From assembly GCF_033001325.1 (NCBI RefSeq), contig NZ_CP133111.1:3860501-3924500 (forward strand): a DNA stretch of 64,000 nt, given 5' to 3'. Each line of letters opens with the position of its first letter. Position 1 is the first letter of the stretch. The notes beneath the pieces were generated by a model that made no database searches, had not been told where the DNA came from, and worked only from the letters and a program-made list of their open reading frames with translations. A program made the translations under genes and the position numbers. The stretch comes from Rhodopseudomonas sp. BAL398 (GTDB lineage Bacteria > Pseudomonadota > Alphaproteobacteria > Rhizobiales > Xanthobacteraceae). Of this stretch, positions 52,782 through 60,940 are shown piece after piece.

Positions 52782-53990
52782 TCAAATCATCTTGCAGCCG
52801 CGCGCCGGGTCGTCGACATCGGCCTGGGCGATCGACAGCATGTCGTTGCGGCCGTTCTTGACCTCGCGCAGATAGATGTTCTGGATCGGATTATGCGCCT
52901 TGTTGAACGACAGCGGACCGCGCGGTGAGTCGATCTTCGCCGCCGCCATCGCGGCGATCATCTGGTCGCGCGCCTTGGCGTCGCCCTTCACCGCGGTCAG
53001 TCCGATGTCGAGCAGCGCCGCCGCATCAAAACCCTGCACCGCATAGATGTCGCCGTCATTGCCGGTCTTGGCCTTGAAGGCCTTGAGGAAGGCGACATTG
53101 GCCGGGTGCAGCAGATTGTCGGCGTAGTGCAGCGTGGTCTTGATGCCCTCGGCCGCCTCGCCCTGCGCCGCCAGCGTGCCGTCGGTGAGGAAGCCTGCGC
53201 CATACAGCGGAATGGTCTTGTTGAGCCCGGCTGCCGCGTAGTCCTTGACGAATTTCACCGCGCCGCCGCCGGCGAAGAACGAGAACACCGCGTCCGGCTT
53301 CAATGAGGCGATCCGGGTGATCAGCGCCTGGAATTCGACCTCCGGGAACGGCACCGTCAAATCCTCGACGATCTTGCCGCCATTGGCGGTGAAGCTCTCG
53401 GCAAAGGCGCCGATCATTTCGGCGCCGGCGGTGTATTTCCAGGTGATGGTGACGACGTTCTTGATTCCGGCCCCGGCCATCACCTTGCCCATCGGATAGG
53501 TGGTCTGCCAGTTCGAGAACGAGGTGCGGAAGATATTCGGCGCGCAGGCCGGGCCGGTGGCGTCGTTGGCCCCCGCATTGGGGATGATCAGCAGCGTGTT
53601 GGTGTCGCGCGCGACCTTGACCATCGCCATCGCCACGCCGGAATGCACGGTGCCGACCACGACATCGACCTTTTCGCGGCCGACCAGCCGGTTCATGTTG
53701 TCGGTGGCGGCGGCGGGCTTGGATTCGTCGTCGACCTGGACGAATTCGACGTCGCGGCCGCCGAGCTTGCCGCCGTTCTGCGCGATGCGCAGCCGGAAGC
53801 CGTCGTCGATGAATTTGCCGAGCTTCGCATAAGTCCCGGTATAGGGCAGCATCAGCCCGACCCGCAGCGGCGCGCTTTGCGCGATCGCCGGCGAGCGAAA
53901 CGGCGCAGCCACCGCCAGCGTGGCGGCGCCGGCGGCGCCCGACAACAGCGTGCGGCGGGTTATCGGCGGCAAACGACGGATTTCGGACAT
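52782..53990 (-). CDS. Periplasmic binding protein of the Liv-type importer
   Basis: A 402-residue exported protein with a twin-arginine-like signal (ITRRTLLSGAAGAATLAVAAP). The mature part is a type I periplasmic-binding fold: LRVGLMLPYTGTYAKLGKFIDDGFRLRIAQNGGKLGGRDVEFVQVDDESKPAAATDNMNRLV, VDVVVGTVHSGVAMAMVKVARDTNTLLIIPNAGAN and FKAKTGNDGDIYAVQGFDAAALL. Relatives of this subgroup bind aromatic acids. Next to the box cluster, benzoate or a hydroxybenzoate is the likely ligand (inference). GGAGAG precedes the ATG. Confidence 0.92.
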   Translation of the reverse strand: MSEIRRLPPITRRTLLSGAAGAATLAVAAPFRSPAIAQSAPLRVGLMLPYTGTYAKLGKFIDDGFRLRIAQNGGKLGGRDVEFVQVDDESKPAAATDNMNRLVGREKVDVVVGTVHSGVAMAMVKVARDTNTLLIIPNAGANDATGPACAPNIFRTSFSNWQTTYPMGKVMAGAGIKNVVTITWKYTAGAEMIGAFAESFTANGGKIVEDLTVPFPEVEFQALITRIASLKPDAVFSFFAGGGAVKFVKDYAAAGLNKTIPLYGAGFLTDGTLAAQGEAAEGIKTTLHYADNLLHPANVAFLKAFKAKTGNDGDIYAVQGFDAAALLDIGLTAVKGDAKARDQMIAAMAAAKIDSPRGPLSFNKAHNPIQNIYLREVKNGRNDMLSIAQADVDDPARGCKMI

Positions 53991-54326
53991 CGGTAGCTCT
54001 CCCTCTCCTGGTTTTATGTCTGGTGATTATTTTTGAGGCCCCATGACCGCCCGCGGCATCGCCGCTGGGCGTCCAGACCCGTTTCCCAGACTTGCAGGCA
54101 GCATAATTCGCGCGCTTCGTCGAAGGCAAGAATTATAATTCAGGTTGCGAATGCGTGCGCCAGCGTACCCAACGTAATTGCGGGCGCGAATTGAGCGAAT
54201 GACAACACGCCGTCCATGCGCCGGACTGCTGCGCAGCGCGGCCGCGCGCCCAACATGTCGCGGCGGTTTCTTGCTAGGTTGCGGAGTATCAATGCCGAAA
54301 TGACCAATCCGCGATCCTGATCATTG
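53991..54326. other. Divergent region between the importer and the export operon
   Basis: These 336 bases are free of credible genes. They hold the AT-rich palindrome at 54129 that probably serves the importer promoter. No clear promoter for the adaptor gene at 54327 was found, and its ribosome binding site is weak. Confidence 0.5.
54129..54142. promoter_or_regulatory. Candidate operator of the aromatic-acid importer
   Basis: AGAA-TTATAA-TTCA contains the 12-base perfect palindrome GAATTATAATTC (54130-54141) in otherwise GC-rich DNA. Its half-site spacing and AT-rich core match the sites at 44765 and 47517 (TGNA-N6-TNCA pattern). It lies about 140 bases upstream of the binding-protein ATG. 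Confidence 0.45.
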
Positions 54327-55388
54327 ATGAGCAGCATCTCCGAACAGCCCGGGCCCTCGCCGGCGCGACGCCGCCCATCGCGCTGGAAATCCGTGACCGT
54401 CGCGATCCTCGGCGTCGCGCTGAGCGGCGCCGCCGCGTGGTGGTGGCTGCGGCCGCCGGAGATCACGGTCGCGACGGTGAAGCGCGGCACCGCCGCCGAA
54501 ATCGTCTATGCGACCGGATCGGTCGAGCCGGAAACCTGGTCGCGCTCGACACCGCTGGTGCGCGGCCGCATCGTCGCGCGCTGCCGCTGCGAGGGCAAGC
54601 AGGTCAAGGCCGGCGACATATTGGCGCGGCTCGACGACCGCGAGGCGGTCGCCACGCTGAATGATCTGCGCGCGCAGGAGACCTTCCGGCGCAAGGAGTT
54701 CGACCGGCAGGAGCATCTGCTGGCGCGCGGCGCCACCACCTCGCAGGCCTATCAGAAGGCGGAAAGCGATCTGGCCCAGATCCACGCGCAGATCGCGGCG
54801 CAGACCCAGCGGTTGGACTACTACAAGATCGTGGCGCCGATGGACGGCACCGTGCTGAAGGAAGACGGCGAGGTCGGCGACATGGTCGAGCCCGGCACCA
54901 TCCTGTATCGCATCGGACTGGAAAAGCCGCTGTGGGTGGTGGCCGACGTCAACGAGGAAGACATCCCGCGGGTCAAGGTCGGCCAGAAGGCGCTGCTGCG
55001 CAGCGACGCCTTTGCCCATCAGGTGCTGCCCGGATCGGTCAAGCAGATCACCCCGGCCGGCGATCCGGTGGCCAAGACCTTCCGGGTCAGGATCGGGCTG
55101 CCGGACGACACGCCGCTGCGAGTCGGCATGAGCGTCGAGGCCAATATCGTCAGCCGGGAGAAGCAGGACGCCGTGCTGGTCCCCGCCAATGCGGTGGTCG
55201 ATGACAGCCTGCTGGTCGTCGACAACGGCCGCGTCGCGCGGCGCAAGGTCGAGATCGGGATCCGCGGCACCGGCTTTGTCGAAATCGTCTCCGGCGTCCG
55301 CGACGGCGAGCTGGTGGCCGCGCCGGCGACCACCAACATCACGGACGGCGCCCGGGTCCGCATCAGCAAGGCGGGCCAGCCGCCATGA
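54327..55388 (+). CDS. Periplasmic adaptor (HlyD/MacA-like) of an ABC export system
   Basis: A 353-residue membrane-fusion protein with one N-terminal span (VTVAILGVALSGAAAWWWL). Adaptor motifs are ATGSVEPETWSRSTPLVRGRIVARCRCEGKQVKAGDILARLDDREA, a helical hairpin, and KIVAPMDGTVLKEDGEVGDMVEPGTILYRIG, then a beta-barrel with VNEEDIPRVKVGQKALLRSDAF. I use the ATG at 54327, one codon inside a TTG. It is coupled to the permease by ATGA, so the three genes form one unit. Confidence 0.9.
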   Translation: MSSISEQPGPSPARRRPSRWKSVTVAILGVALSGAAAWWWLRPPEITVATVKRGTAAEIVYATGSVEPETWSRSTPLVRGRIVARCRCEGKQVKAGDILARLDDREAVATLNDLRAQETFRRKEFDRQEHLLARGATTSQAYQKAESDLAQIHAQIAAQTQRLDYYKIVAPMDGTVLKEDGEVGDMVEPGTILYRIGLEKPLWVVADVNEEDIPRVKVGQKALLRSDAFAHQVLPGSVKQITPAGDPVAKTFRVRIGLPDDTPLRVGMSVEANIVSREKQDAVLVPANAVVDDSLLVVDNGRVARRKVEIGIRGTGFVEIVSGVRDGELVAAPATTNITDGARVRISKAGQPP

Positions 55389-56620
55389 ACCTGATCCTCA
55401 CCATCGCCTGGACCCATGTCCGCCACCGCGCCCGCCAGACCCTGGTGGCGATCATCGGGGTGATGACCGGGGTCGGGTTCTCGATCATGATGGCGGCGAT
55501 GATGGAAGGCTCGCAGGACGATTTCATCAAGACCCTGGTGGATGCGCTGCCGCACATCTCGATCACCGACGAATCCCGCGAGCCGACAAGGCAGCCCGCC
55601 ACCATGGTCTATCAAGCCGTCGAGATGCACGGGCTGACGCCGCAGGTGCGCCGCCCCGGCATCAAGAACCCGATGGCGATGATCGCCTCGCTGCAAAGCT
55701 GGGTGCCGGGCGCGCTGACGCCGTCGGTGCAGTCCAAGGCGCTGCTGCGCTTCGCCGGGCGCAATCTCAACATCTCGATCGTCGGCATCGATCCGCGCAG
55801 CGAAATCAACGTCTCCAATCTCGCCACCCATATGCGCCAGGGCACGCTCAATTCGCTGTATCGCTCCTCCAACGCGATCCTGCTCGGCGACCGGCTCGCC
55901 GCCAAGATCGGCGCCCGGGTCAATTCCAACATTACGCTGGCGTCAGCGGAAGGCGCCAATATGAACGCCACCGTGGTCGGCACCTTTCATTCCGGCTTCC
56001 GCACCATGGACGAGGGCACCGGCTATGTGCTGCTGAAGACAGCGCAGATCCTCGAGCGGCAGACCGGCATCGTCAACGAGATCCGGGTCCGCACCGACGA
56101 CCCGATGGCGGCGCGGCTGATCGCCGAGCGGATCGGCGAGCAGACCGGCTACAAGTCGATCTCCTGGCAGGAGGCGCAGGAAGACCTGCTGTCGGCGATC
56201 ACGCTGCGCAACGTGCTGATGTACACCATCGTCGGCGCCATCCTGCTGGTCGCCAGTTTCGGCACCTACAACATCATCTCCACCATCACCCATGAGAAGA
56301 CCCGCGACATCGCCATCATGAAGTCGCTGGGCTTTCGCGACCATACCATCCGGGCGATCTTCATCGTCGAGGCGCTGCTGATCGGCCTGACCGGAGCGGC
56401 GCTCGGCTGGGTGTTCGGCTATCTGCTGACCCGCGGGCTGGGGTCGCTGGAATTCAAGACACCGTTTTCCGACTACAACCATCTACCGGTGCTGTATTCG
56501 GTCAAGCACTATCTGCTGGCCACCAGCTTCGCGCTGATCTCGAGCCTGATCGCCGGCTATTTCCCGGCCCGCGCGGCGGCGCGGCTGCATCCGGTCGACA
56601 TCATCCGGGGCGCCACATGA
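55385..56620 (+). CDS. ABC exporter permease, FtsX/MacB/LolC-like
   Basis: A 411-residue permease with the four-span FtsX layout: one N-terminal span (RQTLVAIIGVMTGVGFSIMMAAMM), a large periplasmic domain (residues ~45-270), and three C-terminal spans (LMYTIVGAILLVASFGTYNIIS, TIRAIFIVEALLIGLTGAALGWVFGYL, LLATSFALISSLIAGYFPARAAARLHPVDIIRG). The ending PARAAARLHPVDIIRG is typical. It works mechanically with the ATPase encoded next to move or extract a substrate at the inner membrane. Confidence 0.9.
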   Translation: MNLILTIAWTHVRHRARQTLVAIIGVMTGVGFSIMMAAMMEGSQDDFIKTLVDALPHISITDESREPTRQPATMVYQAVEMHGLTPQVRRPGIKNPMAMIASLQSWVPGALTPSVQSKALLRFAGRNLNISIVGIDPRSEINVSNLATHMRQGTLNSLYRSSNAILLGDRLAAKIGARVNSNITLASAEGANMNATVVGTFHSGFRTMDEGTGYVLLKTAQILERQTGIVNEIRVRTDDPMAARLIAERIGEQTGYKSISWQEAQEDLLSAITLRNVLMYTIVGAILLVASFGTYNIISTITHEKTRDIAIMKSLGFRDHTIRAIFIVEALLIGLTGAALGWVFGYLLTRGLGSLEFKTPFSDYNHLPVLYSVKHYLLATSFALISSLIAGYFPARAAARLHPVDIIRGAT

Positions 56621-57318
56621 GCGCCCTGGTCGAGGCCCGCGGCGTCACCAAGATCCTGACCGGAGTGGTGCCGGTGACGCTGGTGCAGGACATCGACCTG
56701 TCGATCGCGGCGTGCGAATTCGTCGCCGTCACCGGACCGTCCGGCAGCGGCAAATCGTCGCTGCTGTATCTGCTCGGCCTGCTCGATCTGCCGAGCCGCG
56801 GCGACGTGCTGATCGACGGCCGCTCGACCACCCATATGAGCGAGGACGACCGCGCCGAGGTTCGCCTCAGCCGGATCGGCTTCGTCTTCCAGTTTCACTT
56901 CCTGCTGCCGGAATTCACCATCACCGAGAACGTCGCGCTGCCGATGCGCGCGCTCGGCCGGTTGTCCTCCGGCGCCATCACCGAACGCGCCGAACAATTG
57001 CTGGCCTCGTTCGGACTCGGCGATCATCGCCGCAAGACCCCGGATCAATTGTCGGGCGGCCAGCGCCAGCGCGTCGCGGTCGCCCGCGCACTGGCCAACG
57101 ATCCGCCGGTGATTCTGGCCGACGAGCCGACCGGCAGCCTGGATTCGGTGGCGACCGCGCAGGTGTTCGAGATTCTGCACGACCTCGTCACCCTGCACGG
57201 CAAGACCGTGGTCGCGGTCACCCATGATCTGGCGCTGGCGGCGCGGATGCAGCGCCGGATCCACATCATCGACGGCCGCATCGACAAGGACGAGCGGGTC
57301 GCGGCGGCGACCGCCTGA
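56617..57318 (+). CDS. ABC exporter ATPase, MacB/LolD-like
   Basis: A 233-residue ATPase: GPSGSGKSSLLYLLGLLDLPSRGDVLIDG (Walker A), RIGFVFQFHFLLPEFTITENVALPM, LSGGQRQRVAVARALANDPPVILADEPTGSLDS (signature, Walker B) and VTHDLALAARM. FVFQFHFLLPEFT is close to the LolD form. It is coupled to the permease by ATGA. Since no outer-membrane channel gene is present, either a shared TolC is used or the system is a lipoprotein/lipid extractor. Confidence 0.93.
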   Translation: MSALVEARGVTKILTGVVPVTLVQDIDLSIAACEFVAVTGPSGSGKSSLLYLLGLLDLPSRGDVLIDGRSTTHMSEDDRAEVRLSRIGFVFQFHFLLPEFTITENVALPMRALGRLSSGAITERAEQLLASFGLGDHRRKTPDQLSGGQRQRVAVARALANDPPVILADEPTGSLDSVATAQVFEILHDLVTLHGKTVVAVTHDLALAARMQRRIHIIDGRIDKDERVAAATA

Positions 57319-57324
57319 GCGGGC

Positions 57325-58692
57325 TTACTGATCCGGATTGGTGCGTTCGAATTGCCGCAGCAGCTTGTTGCCGCGCGCCACTGCCGCATCCATCGCGTCC
57401 TGGGCGGATTTCTTGCCGGCAAAGGCCTGCTCCAGCTCGTCGTCGATGACGTCGCGGATCAGCACGAAGGAGCCCAGCCGCAGCCCCTTGGAATTCTCGG
57501 TCGGCGGTTTCAGCGTGATCTGCTCGATTGAAATCGCGGTGCCCGGATGGTTCTGGTAGAAGCCCTGGGCGCGGGTCAGATCATAGGCCGCCTGGGTGAT
57601 CGGCAGATAGCCGGTGTGCTGGTGCCAGGCCGCCTGAACCTCCGGACGCGACAGATAGGCGAAGAATTTCGCCACGCCCTTATATTCGGCGCCGGGGCGA
57701 CCGCGCAGCACCCACAGCGTCGCCCCGCCGATGATGGTATTCTGCGGCGCGCCGGCGACGTCGGGCCAAAATGGCAGCCGGCCATAGCCGACCTCGAATT
57801 TGGAATTGGCGAGAATATCGGCGCGGGTCGCCGAGGAGCCGATGAAGATGCCGCATTCGCCATTCTGAAACCGCGGTTCGGCGGCGGTGGCGCGGCCGCT
57901 ATAGTCGAACGCCTTGGTCTTTTGCCATTCGGCGAGCTGAGCCACGTGCCGCACCACGGTCGGATTGTTGAAGGTCAGCACCGCGTCCATGCCGCCCATG
58001 CCATTGGCCTTGGTGGCCAGCGGCAGATTGTGATAGGCGGAAAAATTCTCGATATTGACCCAGGACGGCCACGCCGTGGTGAAGCCGCAGGGCGCGCCCG
58101 CGGCCAAAAGCCGCTTGGCGGCGGCACCGACCTCGGGCCAGGTCGTGGGCGGCGCCTCGGGATCGAGGCCGGCGGCGCGAAACAGGGTCTTGTTGTAGTA
58201 CAGGATCGGGGTCGAAGCGTTGAACGGGAATGACAGCATATTGCCGTCGATGTCGGTATAGTAGCCGGTCACGGCGGGCAGATAGGCCGCCGGCGAGAAT
58301 TCCTCGTGCTCGTCGTGCATCAGTTCGAACACCGGATAGACCGCGCCCTTCGCCGCCATCATGGTGGCGGTGGCGATCTCGTTGACCTGCACGATCGCCG
58401 GCTGGCTGCGCGAGCGGAACGCGAAAATCGCCGCCGTCACGGTCTGGGTGTAGTTGCCCTTGTAGCTCGGCACGACCTGGTAGTCGGATTGCGAGGCGTT
58501 GAAATCGGCCGCCAGTTTTTCCAGCTCGCGGCCGAGCTGGCCGTACATCGCGTGCCACCATTGCAGCTGCGTCGCCGCGCGCGCCGGCGCCGCGACGCCG
58601 GGCAGCACCGCCCCGCCCAACAACACGATCAAGCTCGCGATCGCGACCCGGACCGTGACCGGGAGCTGGATTGTTCTGACCGTCGCCGCCAT
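57325..58692 (-). CDS. ugpB: Orphan UgpB-like periplasmic binding protein
   Basis: A 455-residue exported protein with signal RVAIASLIVLLGGAVLPGVAAPARA. The mature part follows UgpB closely: TQLQWWHAMYGQLGRELEKLAADFNASQSDYQVVPSYKGNYTQTVTAAIFAFRS, GNMLSFPFNASTPILYYNK, HQHTGYLPITQAAYDLTRAQGFYQNHPGTAI and GLRLGSFVLIRDVIDDELEQAFAGKKSAQDAMDAAVARGN. UgpB binds glycerol-3-phosphate or its diesters. No ugpA, ugpE or ugpC gene follows in this window. GGGAG precedes the ATG at 58692. It is divergent from the histidine kinase. Confidence 0.88.
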   Translation of the reverse strand: MAATVRTIQLPVTVRVAIASLIVLLGGAVLPGVAAPARAATQLQWWHAMYGQLGRELEKLAADFNASQSDYQVVPSYKGNYTQTVTAAIFAFRSRSQPAIVQVNEIATATMMAAKGAVYPVFELMHDEHEEFSPAAYLPAVTGYYTDIDGNMLSFPFNASTPILYYNKTLFRAAGLDPEAPPTTWPEVGAAAKRLLAAGAPCGFTTAWPSWVNIENFSAYHNLPLATKANGMGGMDAVLTFNNPTVVRHVAQLAEWQKTKAFDYSGRATAAEPRFQNGECGIFIGSSATRADILANSKFEVGYGRLPFWPDVAGAPQNTIIGGATLWVLRGRPGAEYKGVAKFFAYLSRPEVQAAWHQHTGYLPITQAAYDLTRAQGFYQNHPGTAISIEQITLKPPTENSKGLRLGSFVLIRDVIDDELEQAFAGKKSAQDAMDAAVARGNKLLRQFERTNPDQ

Positions 58693-58855
58693 CGCACGCT
58701 CCCGATAGCCATCCCGCGCCGATCTGCTAGATTGGCGGGCGTCATGATCCGGAATTTCGCCCAAGCTTATGGGATCGAACTTGCTGCTGTCCAGTCGAGC
58801 CGTGGTGGCGCGCCGCACCGCCGATCTGATTGAACCATCCGCAGGATGAACTGAA

Positions 58856-60940
58856 TTGGTACTTGTCACACCGCGTCAGGACGACGGCAGCGAACCGGCC
58901 AGGCTGGCGGTGCGCGACAACGGCATCGTCCGGCTGGTGCGCGCGGTACCGATCCGCTGGCGCATCCTGTCGATCGTCGCGCTGAATTCCGCGGTGGTGC
59001 TGGTGCTGGCCAGCCTGATCTGGAGCGGCGCCAAGGTGCTGAGCACGGCCTGGTCCGACGTCCGCCAGGTACGGGCGTCCGACCAGATTCTGGCCTTGCT
59101 GGAAAGCGAGACCGGGCGGCTGCAGAACCTGATCCACCGCTACATCAACCAGCCGAGCCCGGATCTGTTCGCCGAGATCCTGCTGCTGCGCGAGGCCGTG
59201 CTCGGCACGCTGAGCACGCGGGCCTCCGCCGACCCGATCCTGTCGGGTTCGGTCGAGCAGCTCGAACGCGTCACCGAGCGCTTCCTCAACGGCTTCGGCG
59301 ATTTGCGCGCGCTGCAGGGCAAGATCAACGCCACCTATGAGAAGCAGGTACAGGGACCGGCGCGCGACATCGCCGGGCTGTATTCGATCATCGAGGGCGC
59401 CACCGCCCGGCGCGAGGACCCGATCTGGCCGGCGCTCGGCAAGTCGCGCGAGGCCTTCACGGCGATGCTGGTGGCGGCCAATTCCTACTACCTGTCGCTG
59501 TCGAAAACCGCCGCCGAGACCGCCAGCCGCAACACCGCCATCATCGAGCGCACCGTCCCGGTGATGATCGAGCTCGCCGACAACGACCTGCAGAAGATGG
59601 CGCTGCAGCGCCTGAAGGAGCGCGTCGTGGCGCTGCGCGACGGTCTCGAGCAATTGTCGGAGCTGCTCGCCAGCCGCAGCGACCTCTTGCGCAATTCGAT
59701 CGACGCCAGCCAGGCCGCGACTATCGGGGCGATCGACGGATTGTCGATCAAGATGCGCCAGCGCGAGCAGAAGGCCCAGGAGACCTTCGACCGGACGTTG
59801 GCCGACATCTCCCACAAGGTGCTGTCGATCGCGGTGATCTTCCTCGGCATCATCATGGCGGTGGGGACCGTGATCGCGCTCAGCATCCGGCTGCCGCTGC
59901 AGCAGATTCTGGCGTCGATGCACGCCATTACCGGCGGCGACTACGGCCGCCGCGTCGCCGGCACCACTGCCCGCGACGAGGTCGGCGCGATGGCGCGCGC
60001 GGTCGAGGTGTTCCGCGAAAACGCCATCGACAAGCGCCGCGCCGAGGACGATTTGCGCGCCTCCAAGGAAAGGGCCGAGAGCGCGCTGCTGGAGCTCAAC
60101 GCCGCGCAGCAGAACCTGATCGACGCCGAGCGGCTGGCGGCGCTGGGCGGGCTGGTCGCCGGCGTCGCCCATGAGGTCAACAATCCGATCGGCATCAGCC
60201 TCACGGTGGCGTCGAGCTTCGCCCGCAAGGCCAGCCTGTTCGAGGACGAGCTGAAATCCGCCACGCCGCTGCGGCGCTCGCAGCTCGAGGAATTCGTCCG
60301 CAGCGCCCGCGACGCCGCCCAGCAGCTGGTGGGAAACCTGCAGCGCGCCGCCGAGCTGATCCAGTCGTTCAAGCAGGTCGCGGTCGACCGCTCCCATGCC
60401 GAGCGCCGGCAATTCAGCCTGCACGAGGCCACCGACCAGATCGTCGCCAGCCTGCGGCCGGTGCTGAAGCGCTCCTCGATCAGCCTCACCATCGAGGTGC
60501 CCGAAAACCTGATGATCGACGGCTATCCCGGCTCCTACGGGCAGATTCTCACCAATCTGTTCCTCAACGCCGCCAACCACGCCTTCCCGGACGGTCGGCC
60601 CGGCACGATCACGATGTCGGCCAAACCGCGCGGCGCCGACGACATCGAGATCATCTTCGCCGATGACGGCGCCGGCATGACCCCGGAGGTGCAGCGCCAG
60701 GCCTTCGATCCGTTCTTCACCACCCGGCGCAACGAGGGCGGCACCGGGCTCGGCCTGCACATCGTCTACAACCTGGTGACCCAGCAACTCGGCGGCCGCA
60801 TGATGCTGGAATCAAGGCTGGGACAAGGCACCACCTTTCGCATTATCATGCCGCGGACCGCCACTGGCGGGACCAGCGACGCCGATCCAGCAATCGACGG
60901 AAACCTGCTATGGCCGACCAGGACGACATCCTCCAGCTGA
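58856..60940 (+). CDS. Sensor histidine kinase with large periplasmic helical domain
   Basis: A 694-residue kinase. TM1 is at ~36-56 (ILSIVALNSAVVLVLASLIW), followed by a predicted all-helical periplasmic region (~57-320) and TM2 at ~322-343 (VLSIAVIFLGIIMAVGTVIAL). A HAMP-like linker and coiled coil follow, then HisKA with phospho-His 439 in LAALGGLVAGVAHEVNNPIG and ATPase motifs (LTNLFLNAANHAF, FADDGAGMTPEV, GGTGLGLHIV). The start is TTG with AGGA 9-10 bases upstream, and no in-frame ATG fits. The helical sensor layout resembles TorS. It overlaps the next gene by 31 bases. Confidence 0.87.
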   Translation: MVLVTPRQDDGSEPARLAVRDNGIVRLVRAVPIRWRILSIVALNSAVVLVLASLIWSGAKVLSTAWSDVRQVRASDQILALLESETGRLQNLIHRYINQPSPDLFAEILLLREAVLGTLSTRASADPILSGSVEQLERVTERFLNGFGDLRALQGKINATYEKQVQGPARDIAGLYSIIEGATARREDPIWPALGKSREAFTAMLVAANSYYLSLSKTAAETASRNTAIIERTVPVMIELADNDLQKMALQRLKERVVALRDGLEQLSELLASRSDLLRNSIDASQAATIGAIDGLSIKMRQREQKAQETFDRTLADISHKVLSIAVIFLGIIMAVGTVIALSIRLPLQQILASMHAITGGDYGRRVAGTTARDEVGAMARAVEVFRENAIDKRRAEDDLRASKERAESALLELNAAQQNLIDAERLAALGGLVAGVAHEVNNPIGISLTVASSFARKASLFEDELKSATPLRRSQLEEFVRSARDAAQQLVGNLQRAAELIQSFKQVAVDRSHAERRQFSLHEATDQIVASLRPVLKRSSISLTIEVPENLMIDGYPGSYGQILTNLFLNAANHAFPDGRPGTITMSAKPRGADDIEIIFADDGAGMTPEVQRQAFDPFFTTRRNEGGTGLGLHIVYNLVTQQLGGRMMLESRLGQGTTFRIIMPRTATGGTSDADPAIDGNLLWPTRTTSSS

